From 67-14 sp035502775 (lineage in GTDB: Bacteria > Actinomycetota > Thermoleophilia > Solirubrobacterales > 70-9): a stretch of 64,000 nucleotides of DNA. Every line of letters starts with the position of its first letter. Within the stretch, counting starts at the first letter, position 1. A program made the position numbers and the translations under genes. The stretch spans positions 48,618 through 112,617 of the forward strand of contig DATJUB010000013.1 of the NCBI GenBank assembly GCA_035502775.1, written 5' to 3'. Below, in pieces: positions 54,772 to 62,648 of the stretch. The notes under the pieces were generated by a model that ran no database searches, had not been told where the DNA came from, and saw nothing but the letters and a program-made list of their open reading frames with translations.

Positions 54772-55515
54772 ATGGGAAACGTCAAACACGCCGGCCGGTT
54801 CTCTCTCGGCATCGTCCTGCTCGCCACCGCGATGCTGCTGCCGCAGCCCGCGCTCGCCAAGCCGGTGAAGCGGGACGGTGGAATCCACCAGCTCTACAAC
54901 TCCCGCTACTGCGAGATCTTCCTCGTGAACCAGCTCTCCCCGACCATCTCGGTCGACATCTTCAACACGGTCGGACTGAACGACTGCCCGCCGGAGCGAT
55001 TCGCCGCGGTGGACATGGCGAAGGTCCAGGCTGAAAACGGCGCTCTGCTGGCGACCCGCAACGGGCCGCGCCGCTGGGTGATCGACGCGATCGTCAGCGG
55101 CCGGGCCGGCGAGCCGGTCGACATGGACGGTCTCCAGATGAGGGCGGTCGGTTCGATCGAGCCGCCCTCACTCACCCCGGCGCCGTTCACCGAGATCAAG
55201 ATCAACCGCCGCACGATCTGGCGCTACCGCAAGGGCAGGACCATGCGAATCGTGGTCTCACCAGAAGGCAGGCGGTACGTGATGCAGGCCTACTCGCGAG
55301 CCCCCGGATCGACGGTGAGAGAGTCGGACCTGAACGGCCTCGGATCCGATCCGGCGATGATGCTGCCCGAGGGATGGCGGTTCAAGACGAAGGTGGTCAG
55401 GCGGAAGTCACTGGACCTGAAGGCCGCCGGCTCGGCCACCATCGTGCGCGACGGACTCGGCAGCGTCTACCAGCGCTTCACCTGGCCCAAGGTGACGACG
55501 AAGAAAGCCAGGTAG
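54772..55515 (+). CDS. Secreted protein of unknown family, paralogue 2
   Basis: A 247-residue protein with a signal peptide (cleavage near ALAKP) and a GAGGAG site before ATG 54772. It aligns over its whole length with the preceding gene: LYNSRYCEIFLVNQLSPTIS, VFNTVGLNDCPPERFAA in close variant, YRKGRTMRIVVSPEGRRY and VRDGLGSVYQRFTWP. The two genes are tandem duplicates 39 bases apart, at clear divergence, so both have probably been kept for some time. Two Cys (in RYCE and CPP) could form a disulfide. Confidence 0.75.
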   Translation: MGNVKHAGRFSLGIVLLATAMLLPQPALAKPVKRDGGIHQLYNSRYCEIFLVNQLSPTISVDIFNTVGLNDCPPERFAAVDMAKVQAENGALLATRNGPRRWVIDAIVSGRAGEPVDMDGLQMRAVGSIEPPSLTPAPFTEIKINRRTIWRYRKGRTMRIVVSPEGRRYVMQAYSRAPGSTVRESDLNGLGSDPAMMLPEGWRFKTKVVRRKSLDLKAAGSATIVRDGLGSVYQRFTWPKVTTKKAR

Positions 55516-55524
55516 GGGCGAGCC

Positions 55525-57477
55525 CTAGCGCTTGATCCGTCCGCGAATGGCGAGCAGGCCGAGCGCGATCAGCAGCGGGCCGAGCATGCGCAGGCCCAGT
55601 TCGACCCAGGCCGCTCCTGCCCGTGCGTGCGGGGGGAGATCGGGCATGTTGACGAACGAGACCGAGGTCCTGACGACGAAATAGGCCAGCTCGTGGACGA
55701 CCGGCTGTTCCGTGAAGCAGAACTTCCACAGAACCGCGAACGAGATCGCCCAGAGGGCGATCAGTGCGGCGAATGACCGGCTGGCCCGCAGGCCGTAGCC
55801 GGAGAAGACGCAGTACAGCCACACGATCGACTTCTCGACGAAACCGGAATCGTCACTGTGCCGCCGCATCTCCATCTCGCCGTAATAGAAATCCGCGGCG
55901 CCGGGAGAGTCTCCCTGGGTCTCCCGGCCGATCCGGAGCGCCCGGTAGAGCGGGGCGATCGTCGACGAGGACTGACCGGATCTCTTGGCCGCCCTCCACG
56001 CGACCTCATCCGCGATGACGCGACGGCCGCCGTTTCGGCCCATCCGGCCCAGGATGATCTCGGGGCCGAGCCGCAGCCGGTCCAGGTTTCTGCAGCCGCG
56101 CATCAGGCACGCCTCGAGATCGAACTGGTCGATCGTCAGGTTCTCCACGTTCGCGCGGCTCAGGGAGGTCATCTCCGGGAACCGGTCGGAGCTTCCCTCG
56201 ATCAGGGACTGGGCGCCGAACTCGGAGTTCTCCAGATCGACGTTCTCGCCCCCGAACGCGAGGATCAGCCCCCGCTGAAACGAGCTCGAGCGGCAGCTCA
56301 TGCGGCGGCTCGCGACCTCGAGAGTGAGCGGCTGTTCGAAGACCGCCTTGTCGAGATCGAGCTGCTCTCCGACGAAATCGGCGCGGAAGAAGGTGCAGGG
56401 TCCTTCGAAGATCGTGTTCTGGAACGAGGCCGACCGCTGGAAGCCGGCGACGTCGAACTGGGCCAGACCGCGGAAGCGGCTGCGCTCGAGGCTCACCTCC
56501 CGTTTGAAGACGCAGTTGGTGAACAGCGAGTTGCCGGCGAAAAGGCAGGCGTTCATCGAGAGTTCCGTGACACTCGAGTTGGTCAGGTTGAAGCCGTTGC
56601 TGAAGATGCTCTCGTCGAGATTCATGGAGCCGGTGAACCGCGCCCGCGAGAGGTCGAACATCTCCTGGGAGGAGACGAAGGTGGCGCTGAAATCTCCGGC
56701 GAACCTGCTCTTCCGGGCGGTGAGTCCGCGGGAGAGGGTCGCTTCGTCGAGCACGAACTTCTGTCCTTCGACATCGGGCTCGTGCACCGAGTCGCAGAGA
56801 TTGAGACGACTCTTGAATCGAGCCGCCGTGAAGTCCATGCGGGCACTGAACGTGGTTCGCGAGAAGTGGATTTCTCCATCGACATCGAAATCGGCCTGGC
56901 GGAAGCTCGCGTCCTTTTCGAAGCGCGCGTTGCGGAACGAGACGAACTCGGAGAACCGGGTCGATTCGAACTTGACCGATTCGCGGAAAGCGGCACCGAT
57001 GAAGTCGCAGGATTCGATGAGGCCACCGGAAAAGTCGGTCGGTCCCCGTACGTCGATCTTGGAGAAGGAGAGGCGCTCGAGTTTCGCCCCGGTGGCGGTG
57101 AGCGGACCCTTGATCTTCAGCTGCGTGCGATCGAGATCCTCGCCCTGGGGAACGACGTCGATCATGGTGACGATCGCGTCGTCCAGGAGGAGGCCACAGC
57201 AGTACGGGACACCACCCTCGGACGGGAATCCCTGCCTGATCGCCCCGACGATCTGGGAATCGCTGAGGATCATGGTGCTGACGGTGGGATCGGCCAGGTG
57301 GGCTCCACGGAGGTCGATCGGACGGCCGTTCTCGCACAGTTCGCGCACGGCCTGATGGATCGCGGCGAGACGGCGCTTGCCGTGGTTGTGGCTTCCGCCC
57401 TGATGGACGAGGCAGAGGTCGTGGGCGACCTTCGCTCCCGAGCATCCATCCTCGACACAGATCTCATACGACGCCAT
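55525..57477 (-). CDS. Pentapeptide-repeat protein with N-terminal Cys/His motif and C-terminal membrane domain
   Basis: A 650-residue protein. The first 35 residues hold Cys7, Cys12, Cys22 and His25, spaced like a small zinc site. Residues about 55-480 contain many pentapeptide-like units (ARFEKDASFRQADFD, FSRTTFSARMDFTAARFK and others) expected to form a right-handed beta helix. Two or three TMs follow in the last 110 residues (SFAALIALWAISFAVLWKF and RMLGPLLIALGLLAI). The C-terminus resembles the ion-channel-like ends of other pentapeptide membrane proteins, with a possible re-entrant loop between TMs. A signalling or channel role is inference. GGGGGAG precedes ATG. Confidence 0.8.
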   Translation of the reverse strand: MASYEICVEDGCSGAKVAHDLCLVHQGGSHNHGKRRLAAIHQAVRELCENGRPIDLRGAHLADPTVSTMILSDSQIVGAIRQGFPSEGGVPYCCGLLLDDAIVTMIDVVPQGEDLDRTQLKIKGPLTATGAKLERLSFSKIDVRGPTDFSGGLIESCDFIGAAFRESVKFESTRFSEFVSFRNARFEKDASFRQADFDVDGEIHFSRTTFSARMDFTAARFKSRLNLCDSVHEPDVEGQKFVLDEATLSRGLTARKSRFAGDFSATFVSSQEMFDLSRARFTGSMNLDESIFSNGFNLTNSSVTELSMNACLFAGNSLFTNCVFKREVSLERSRFRGLAQFDVAGFQRSASFQNTIFEGPCTFFRADFVGEQLDLDKAVFEQPLTLEVASRRMSCRSSSFQRGLILAFGGENVDLENSEFGAQSLIEGSSDRFPEMTSLSRANVENLTIDQFDLEACLMRGCRNLDRLRLGPEIILGRMGRNGGRRVIADEVAWRAAKRSGQSSSTIAPLYRALRIGRETQGDSPGAADFYYGEMEMRRHSDDSGFVEKSIVWLYCVFSGYGLRASRSFAALIALWAISFAVLWKFCFTEQPVVHELAYFVVRTSVSFVNMPDLPPHARAGAAWVELGLRMLGPLLIALGLLAIRGRIKR

Positions 57478-57504
57478 CGGTACTCCCCCTCAGCCAGATC
57501 TTCC

Positions 57505-57530
57505 GGATCCTTACCTTGTGAAAGGTATCC
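57505..57530 (-). terminator. Weak hairpin between MBL and pentapeptide genes
   Basis: GGATCC-TTACCTT-GTG-AAAGGTATCC allows GGAT/ATCC and ACCTT/AAGGT pairings with a bulge. No U-tract. Confidence 0.35.
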
Positions 57531-57536
57531 CAGGCG

Positions 57537-58571
57537 CTATCCGCGCCGGCGGATCAGATTGGACCGCTCCACACCGGTGCCGCCCGTGGGCATGCTGTAG
57601 AGATCCCCGTCTTCGGCCAGCCAGAGCGGGCCGGCGAAGCGCTTTCGGGTGTCGCCGAGGAAGGGGCCTTCGAGGCCCTTCAGCGGAAGGGGCGGCACGA
57701 TGTGGGTGAGGGCGAGCGCGCCGACCCCGGCCCGGGCCGCTGAATCGGCGGCGTCCTGCGGGGTGGCGTGGTAGTCCCAGATGTCGGCCATGATCTGTCG
57801 GCGGGCCGCAAGCCCCGCCCTGCCGGCCGCGTCTTCGACCAGCTTCAGCAGTTCGCGGCCGAGCGCGTCATGGACCAGCAGGTCGGCGCCCTTCGAGGCC
57901 TCGACCAGGGTGGGCGAGTAGACGGTGTCGCCGCTGATCACGGCGCTGCGGCCGCCGTAGTCGAACCGGAATCCGACCGCGGGCGCGACCGGGGTGTGAT
58001 CGACGGTGAAGGCCGTGACCCTGAGGCCCCCGTCGTCGATGAGTACGAGGGTCTGTTCGTCCTCCGGGATCTCGAAGGGTTCGGCGGCCATCGCCGACGC
58101 GCTCGAGGGGGCTATCGCCTCGCCGTGGTGGCCGGTGCGGTAGCTGCTGTCGAGGGCGTAGGCCTCATTGAAGCCGCCGACCACCCGTTCCACACCGGGT
58201 GGTCCCAGCACCCGCATCGGCGAGTACTCGCCTTCGGCGATCCAGCGCTGGAGATTGACGCTGCCGAGGCCGCCGATGTGGTCGGAGTGGAAGTGGGTGA
58301 GCAGGACCGCTTCGATGCGCCCGGGGTTGATTCCCATGCGGTTGATCGTCTCCGACGATCCTTCCCCGGCGTCGATGACGAAGACCCGCCCGCCGGCGGC
58401 CACGATCGCGCAGGGGTTGCCGCGCTCGGGATCGGGAATCGGCGAACCCGAGCCGACGATCGCCACGTGAAGGCCGTCGGGAAGTTCGGCGAGCGGATCC
58501 CCGGACATGATCTTCGGCAGCTGCCTCTTGATGATCGCCAGGGCGATACGTGACCGCAGTGAGGTCTTCAT
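57537..58571 (-). CDS. MBL-fold metallohydrolase
   Basis: A 344-residue metallo-beta-lactamase-fold enzyme. The signature THFHSDHIGG supplies the first metal ligands; DHTPVAP, SGDTVYS (bridging Asp) and the late LTHIVPP supply the rest. It resembles arylsulfatase/RNase Z-like MBL enzymes of the AtsA type rather than beta-lactamases; no signal peptide is evident. A TGACA/TGTCA palindrome lies 10 bases before ATG 58571, so the gene appears to be under a specific repressor not encoded here. Confidence 0.83.
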   Translation of the reverse strand: MKTSLRSRIALAIIKRQLPKIMSGDPLAELPDGLHVAIVGSGSPIPDPERGNPCAIVAAGGRVFVIDAGEGSSETINRMGINPGRIEAVLLTHFHSDHIGGLGSVNLQRWIAEGEYSPMRVLGPPGVERVVGGFNEAYALDSSYRTGHHGEAIAPSSASAMAAEPFEIPEDEQTLVLIDDGGLRVTAFTVDHTPVAPAVGFRFDYGGRSAVISGDTVYSPTLVEASKGADLLVHDALGRELLKLVEDAAGRAGLAARRQIMADIWDYHATPQDAADSAARAGVGALALTHIVPPLPLKGLEGPFLGDTRKRFAGPLWLAEDGDLYSMPTGGTGVERSNLIRRRG

Positions 58572-58580
58572 CCGCCCAGC

Positions 58581-58601
58581 TTACTGACACCTTGTCAATA
58601 A
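58581..58601 (-). promoter_or_regulatory. Inverted-repeat operator before the MBL gene
   Basis: TTACTGACA-CCT-TGTCAATAA: nine-base arms with one mismatch and a 3-base centre, like operators bound by TetR-type dimers. It lies just upstream of the start codon. Confidence 0.5.
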
Positions 58602-58628
58602 GGGGGAAATCGGTGTGGCGAGGCTCGC

Positions 58629-58859
58629 CTAGGAGATCTGAGAGGTCAGTTCGTCGAGGCCCAGGAAGTAGCGGCTGTGGGTCCTTCGGAGATCCGCCTC
58701 CGACGAGGCCGAGAGCGCGACGACCTCGATCTCGGATCTGTCCGCGTACTCGTCCTCGGCCCGAAACCTGGCTTTCAGCGCTTCCGCGCTGGTCTTGAAT
58801 TGATCGTTCTTCAGCAGCGTTCCCGAGTTCCGATCGTAGATGAGCAGAAAATGACTCAT
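58629..58859 (-). CDS. Small conserved partner of the alarmone-synthetase-like gene, candidate antitoxin
   Basis: A 76-residue protein starting MSHFLLIYDRNSGTLL, with EALKARFRAEDEYADRSEIE and LRRTHSRYFLG. I recall similar small proteins in other actinobacteria. It starts 4 bases after the stop of the RelA/SpoT-domain gene, so they are co-expressed. In toxic small alarmone synthetase systems an antitoxin gene lies next to the synthetase; this gene fills that place. It has no recognised nucleotide hydrolase motif, so if it is an antitoxin it would act by binding. Not tested. Confidence 0.62.
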   Translation of the reverse strand: MSHFLLIYDRNSGTLLKNDQFKTSAEALKARFRAEDEYADRSEIEVVALSASSEADLRRTHSRYFLGLDELTSQIS

Positions 58860-58863
58860 GGAC

Positions 58864-59703
58864 TTATCGTAGCTCGCGGACGATCGTTCTCAGCCGATTC
58901 ATGTCGTCGGGTTTCAGCAGTTCATCCAGGGCCAGCCGTAGAGAACCCAGCTGGCCGGCGAACTCGGTCTTGACCTCCGTGAAGTCGAAACCGGGCGGGG
59001 CCGCCTTCTCCAACTCCTCGATCTCGGATATCGCGTCGGCCATCGTGAGACTCGCCCCGACCATCGTCCGGCTCGCCTCGACCAGGTCTCGCTGTGCCGC
59101 CAGAAGATCCTCCGGATCCCGATCCAGGATCGACGACGCGGCCCTGATCTCGCCGTCCGTCAGTCCCGGGCTCGGTTCCTCTCCGTATCGAATGCCTCGC
59201 CCCACCCGGTCGGCCAGCTTCTCGAACATGTTCGCCCACTCGTGCTGGAGGACGGTCCTGACCTGAACTTCGACCGGAATCCCAGACGGGAAGACGACCA
59301 CATGGACGGCGCGGTAGCCGTGGGAGGGAACTTCCCTCCTGTCGATCAGTTTCGGTTCCCGCTCGTCCTCGTCGAAAAGCTCGGTCAGACGCGTGACCAG
59401 GCCGTCCTGCCCCGATCTGCCGAAGTCTTCGACGATTCTCATTCCGGCGAGGTCCTGCATGCTCTTCAGACCGGTTCCGTTGGTGCGCAGCAGTTTCTCG
59501 CGGGTGGTGCCGAGGCTCTTGATCCGTGAGGTCGGGGATACGCCGAGGCCATCCCGGGTCCGGTCCAGGGCCAGGTCGAGAGCCTCTCCGTACGCGGTCA
59601 GGACCTCCCGGAATGACGCCAGATCAGCTGGATCTATCCCTTCCTTCTCGGCCATGCGGCCGCCGAGCAGCTCGATCTGAGACTTGGAGATCGGCAGTTC
59701 CAT
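58864..59703 (-). CDS. RelA/SpoT-domain alarmone synthetase-like protein
   Basis: A 279-residue single-domain protein. The synthetase motifs are present: Arg60/Lys62/Lys70 in the ATP-binding region, DLAGMRI (84-90), SHGYRAVH (127-134, the G-loop) and EVQVRT with HEWA (145-157). There is no hydrolase domain, TGS or ACT, so it is a small alarmone synthetase. It should transfer pyrophosphate from ATP to a nucleotide or, in toxSAS enzymes, to tRNA. The C-terminal 110 residues form a helical extension. TAGAAC lies 6 bases before ATG 59703. Confidence 0.82.
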   Translation of the reverse strand: MELPISKSQIELLGGRMAEKEGIDPADLASFREVLTAYGEALDLALDRTRDGLGVSPTSRIKSLGTTREKLLRTNGTGLKSMQDLAGMRIVEDFGRSGQDGLVTRLTELFDEDEREPKLIDRREVPSHGYRAVHVVVFPSGIPVEVQVRTVLQHEWANMFEKLADRVGRGIRYGEEPSPGLTDGEIRAASSILDRDPEDLLAAQRDLVEASRTMVGASLTMADAISEIEELEKAAPPGFDFTEVKTEFAGQLGSLRLALDELLKPDDMNRLRTIVRELR

Positions 59704-59719
59704 GGGGTAGTTCTACCGT

Positions 59720-60616
59720 TCAGGGGTGTAGATGCCGACCGGCGGTGTCCTTCACCGCCGCCGAGAGCTCGTCGAGCAGCGGTGAGGACAGCGACCATCG
59801 CTGCCAGTGGAGCGGCACGTCCACCGGGTCGTCCTGGGCGAGTTCGAGCAGGCTTCCGTCGGCGACCTCGGCGTCGCATTGCTCCTCGGGGAGTAGCCCC
59901 CAGCCCAGCCCGAGCTTGATCGCGCGGCCGTAGTCGGTGGAGGTCGGCACGAAATGGCGGGGCGCGGTCGGGCGGCGGCCGGTGAGGCCGCGGAAGTAGC
60001 GGTTCTGCAGTTCGTCCTTGCGGTCGAAATTCACCATCGGGGCCTGATCCAGCTTCGCGAAGGAGGCCTCGCCGCCGAGCCAGCGCTCGGCGTAGGAGGG
60101 ACTGCAGACCGCTCGGTATCGCATCACTCCGAGCCGTTCCGAGCGGCAGCCCTGGACCGCGTCCGGGATCGAGGTGACCGCCGCCATCACCTTTCCCGAC
60201 CTGAGCAGGGAGGTGGTGTGCTCCTGGTCCTCACGGTGGATGTCGAACACGACCTCGCTGCTCTCGGCCATCTCGGCGACCGCCTCGAGGAACCAGGTGG
60301 CGAGGCTGTCGGCGTTGACCGCGATCGGGACCGTGACGGCGTCGCCGTCATGGCGGGATCCCTCCAATGCCTTGACGGTCTCGTCTTCGAGCAGCATCAA
60401 CTGTCGGCCGTAGCGCAGCGCGATATCGCCGGCCGTGGTCGTGAGGACCGGGTTGGTCCGCTGGACCAGGATCTGGCCACTGGTCTGCTCCATGGTCTTG
60501 ATCCGCTGCGATACCGCCGAGGGGGTCAGACGAAGCTGCCGAGCCGCGGCCTCGAAGGTTCCCTCTTCGATCAGGACGACCAGGGTCTGGAGGTGTTCGG
60601 CACTGAACATCATCAT
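59720..60616 (-). CDS. lysG: LysR-family regulator, LysG/ArgP type
   Basis: A 298-residue LysR regulator: HTH at about 5-62 (GTFEAAARQLRLTPSAVSQR) and a substrate-binding domain. The opening FSAEHLQTLVVLIEEGTFEA and its position divergent from a LysE exporter match LysG/ArgP, which activates amino-acid export in response to lysine or arginine. Three ATG codons are in a row at 60616, 60613 and 60610; the first lies inside a palindrome, so the third may be the real start. Confidence 0.9.
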   Translation of the reverse strand: MMMFSAEHLQTLVVLIEEGTFEAAARQLRLTPSAVSQRIKTMEQTSGQILVQRTNPVLTTTAGDIALRYGRQLMLLEDETVKALEGSRHDGDAVTVPIAVNADSLATWFLEAVAEMAESSEVVFDIHREDQEHTTSLLRSGKVMAAVTSIPDAVQGCRSERLGVMRYRAVCSPSYAERWLGGEASFAKLDQAPMVNFDRKDELQNRYFRGLTGRRPTAPRHFVPTSTDYGRAIKLGLGWGLLPEEQCDAEVADGSLLELAQDDPVDVPLHWQRWSLSSPLLDELSAAVKDTAGRHLHP

Positions 60617-60632
60617 TAGAGACTCTAATGAT
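60612..60632. promoter_or_regulatory. Perfect 21-bp palindrome in the lysG-lysE gap
   Basis: ATCATTAGAG-A-CTCTAATGAT, arms of 10 bases. It has the T-N11-A form (ATTAGAGACTCTAAT) expected of LysR operators and overlaps the lysG start. Confidence 0.72.
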
Positions 60633-60658
60633 CAGATAGGAACTTTAGCTGGACTGCA

Positions 60659-61312
60659 TTGATCGGCGACGGTAATTTCGGCGGCGTGAACCTCGGCCAC
60701 GTACTCCCGACCATGATGCTGGGCTTCGGCACCGGCCTCGCCCTGATCGTCGCGATCGGAGCTCAGAACGCCTACCTGCTGCGGCTCGGTGTCGACGCCG
60801 GCAACCGCACCCTGCTCGTGGTCGTCCTGATCTGCGCGATCTCGGACGGACTCCTGATCGTGGCGGGAGTGCTCGGCACCGGAGCGGTGATCGAGGCGGC
60901 CCCGGTCGCGGTGGACATCATGCGCTATCTCGGTGCCGGCTTCCTGATCGTCTACGGGATCTTCGCCGCCCGGCGCGCCTGGAGGCCCAAGGCCCTGATC
61001 GCGGGGGAGAACCCGGCAACGATCGCATTGAGCACGGCCGCGCTCACGGTACTCGCACTCACCTGGCTCAACCCGCACGTCTACCTGGACACGGTGGTCT
61101 TCCTCGGATCGGTGGCGAACCACCAGGGCGAGGACCGCTGGTGGTGGGCGGCCGGAGCGATCATCTCGAGCTTCACCTGGTTCTTCGCGATCGGTTTCGG
61201 TTCCCGCCTGCTCCGCCCCCTCTTCGCCAAGCCCGGCTCATGGAGAATCCTCGACGGGCTGATCGCGACGATCATGCTCGCCCTGGGCTTCGGCATGGCC
61301 CTCGGCACCTGA
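60659..61312 (+). CDS. lysE: LysE-family amino acid exporter
   Basis: A 217-residue protein in the longest version (TTG 60659; GTG 60686 or ATG 60713 are also plausible, the last giving the usual LysE start MLGFGTGLALIVAIGAQNAY). Six TMs are expected. IGAQNAYLLRLG and LTWLNPHVYLDTVV are family signatures. It exports basic amino acids such as lysine or arginine and is regulated by the divergent LysG. Confidence 0.9.
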   Translation: MIGDGNFGGVNLGHVLPTMMLGFGTGLALIVAIGAQNAYLLRLGVDAGNRTLLVVVLICAISDGLLIVAGVLGTGAVIEAAPVAVDIMRYLGAGFLIVYGIFAARRAWRPKALIAGENPATIALSTAALTVLALTWLNPHVYLDTVVFLGSVANHQGEDRWWWAAGAIISSFTWFFAIGFGSRLLRPLFAKPGSWRILDGLIATIMLALGFGMALGT

Positions 61313-61315
61313 ACA

Positions 61316-61404
61316 CGGAGGGGGAGGGATTCGAACCCTCGAGACGCCGTAAGACGCCTGCTGGTTTTCAAGACCAGTGCATTCAACCGCTCTGCCACCC
61401 CTCC
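61316..61404 (-). tRNA. tRNA-Ser(TGA)
   Basis: Read on the minus strand: acceptor GGAGGGG pairs with CCCCTCC, anticodon arm CTGGT-CTTGAAA-ACCAG (anticodon TGA, reading UCA), a long variable arm typical of tRNA-Ser, and T arm GAGGGTTCGAATCCCTC. The CCA is not encoded. Confidence 0.95.
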
Positions 61405-61493
61405 GGGGGTTTGCCGGGCTGGGCCCGGGGCGGCTTAAGTCTGACACGGTGGGGGCCGTTTGGTCCGGAGGCGGCGCATGTCAGGATGGGGCC

Positions 61494-62648
61494 GTGCGAC
61501 GTCTGCTCATTCTTGCCTGCACGGTCGTGTTCCTGGACGTCACGTTTTTCGCGGTCCTGACACCCCTCCTTCCCGACTACCGGGACGATCACGCGCTGTC
61601 CGAAGCCGGGGTCGGGGTGCTCTCCGGGAGCTTCGCGGCGGGCACCCTGGTCATGGCCCTTCCGGCGGGCTGGTTCGCGGCCCACTTCGGCCCGCGCCGG
61701 GCGGTGCTGACCGGCCTGGCGGGCATCGGCGTGTTCAGCCCTGTGTTCGGCCTCGCCGACCACATCGTGCTGCTCGACGTGAGCCGCTTCTTCCAGGGGG
61801 CGAGCGGAGCGCTGATGTGGGCGGGCGCGATGACCTGGGTGATCACGTCGGGACAGCCGGAGCAGCGGGGAGCGCTGGTCGGGACCGTGATCGCGGCCGC
61901 GGTGGTCGGCGAACTCGCCGGAGCGCCTCTCGGAGCGGTCGCCCACCAGGTGGGAACCGAGATCGTCTTCACCAGCGTCCTGTTTCTGGCGATAGGTCTG
62001 GGCCTGCTCGCGATGACCATCCCCGTCCCGGCGGTGACCGAGCGCCAGGCCGTCCGGCCCGCCCTCGCCGCCGCACGGCAATCGAAGCTTGGCCGTGCCG
62101 TGATGATCCTGCTCGCCCCTTCGGTCGCTTTCGGCATGGTGATCGTGATCGCCCCGCTGCGCATGGACGACCTCGGCGCGTCCCCGTTCCTGATCGCCGC
62201 CGCCTTCGCGCTCGGGTCCGTGACCGAAGCCGTGATCGGACCGTTCATCGGCCGCTACAGCGACCGGGCGGGACGAACCGGGCCCTACGCGATCGGGCTC
62301 TCGCTGCTCGCGATCGCGGTCGCCGTGATCGGGATCTTCAACGTCCTGCCGGTGCTGTTCGCCGCGGTCGTCCTGATGGCGTTCGCCTCGGGCATCGCCT
62401 TCACCCCGGCCAGCGCACTGCTCACCGATGTGGCCAGTTCGGCCGGGATCAACCAGGGGTACGCCTCGGGTGCCTCGAACGTCGCCTGGGGCGGCGGCCA
62501 GATGGCCGGGGCCTTCGGCGGGGGCATTCTTGCCGGGGCCGCCGGGTTCATACTTCCGTGCATGCTGACCGTGATCCTGCTCGGGACGATGGCCACCGTC
62601 GCGAGACGGACCGAAGAGACCGCACCCGCGGTCGAGGTCGCCGGATGA
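61494..62648 (+). CDS. MFS transporter
   Basis: A 384-residue protein with about 12 TMs. The N-terminal half shows MALPAGWFAAHFGPRRAVLTG (the MFS motif A loop) and the second half GPFIGRYSDRAGR, its repeat. GTG 61494 was chosen because CAGGAT lies 6 bases upstream and the signal-like first TM begins here. Drug or metabolite efflux is likely; the substrate is unknown. It is coupled (ATGA) to the FAD oxidase gene. Confidence 0.87.
   Translation: MRRLLILACTVVFLDVTFFAVLTPLLPDYRDDHALSEAGVGVLSGSFAAGTLVMALPAGWFAAHFGPRRAVLTGLAGIGVFSPVFGLADHIVLLDVSRFFQGASGALMWAGAMTWVITSGQPEQRGALVGTVIAAAVVGELAGAPLGAVAHQVGTEIVFTSVLFLAIGLGLLAMTIPVPAVTERQAVRPALAAARQSKLGRAVMILLAPSVAFGMVIVIAPLRMDDLGASPFLIAAAFALGSVTEAVIGPFIGRYSDRAGRTGPYAIGLSLLAIAVAVIGIFNVLPVLFAAVVLMAFASGIAFTPASALLTDVASSAGINQGYASGASNVAWGGGQMAGAFGGGILAGAAGFILPCMLTVILLGTMATVARRTEETAPAVEVAG

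Noticed and set aside
61316..61404. tRNA-Ser as an integration site for a mobile element
   Set aside because: No integrase or repeated 3' tRNA fragment is visible in the flanking sequence within the window.
61460..62644. Plus-strand frame running through the MFS gene into the FAD oxidase
   Set aside because: It is in the wrong phase over MFS and Arg-rich; the oxidase begins at ATG 62645 by coupling to the MFS stop.
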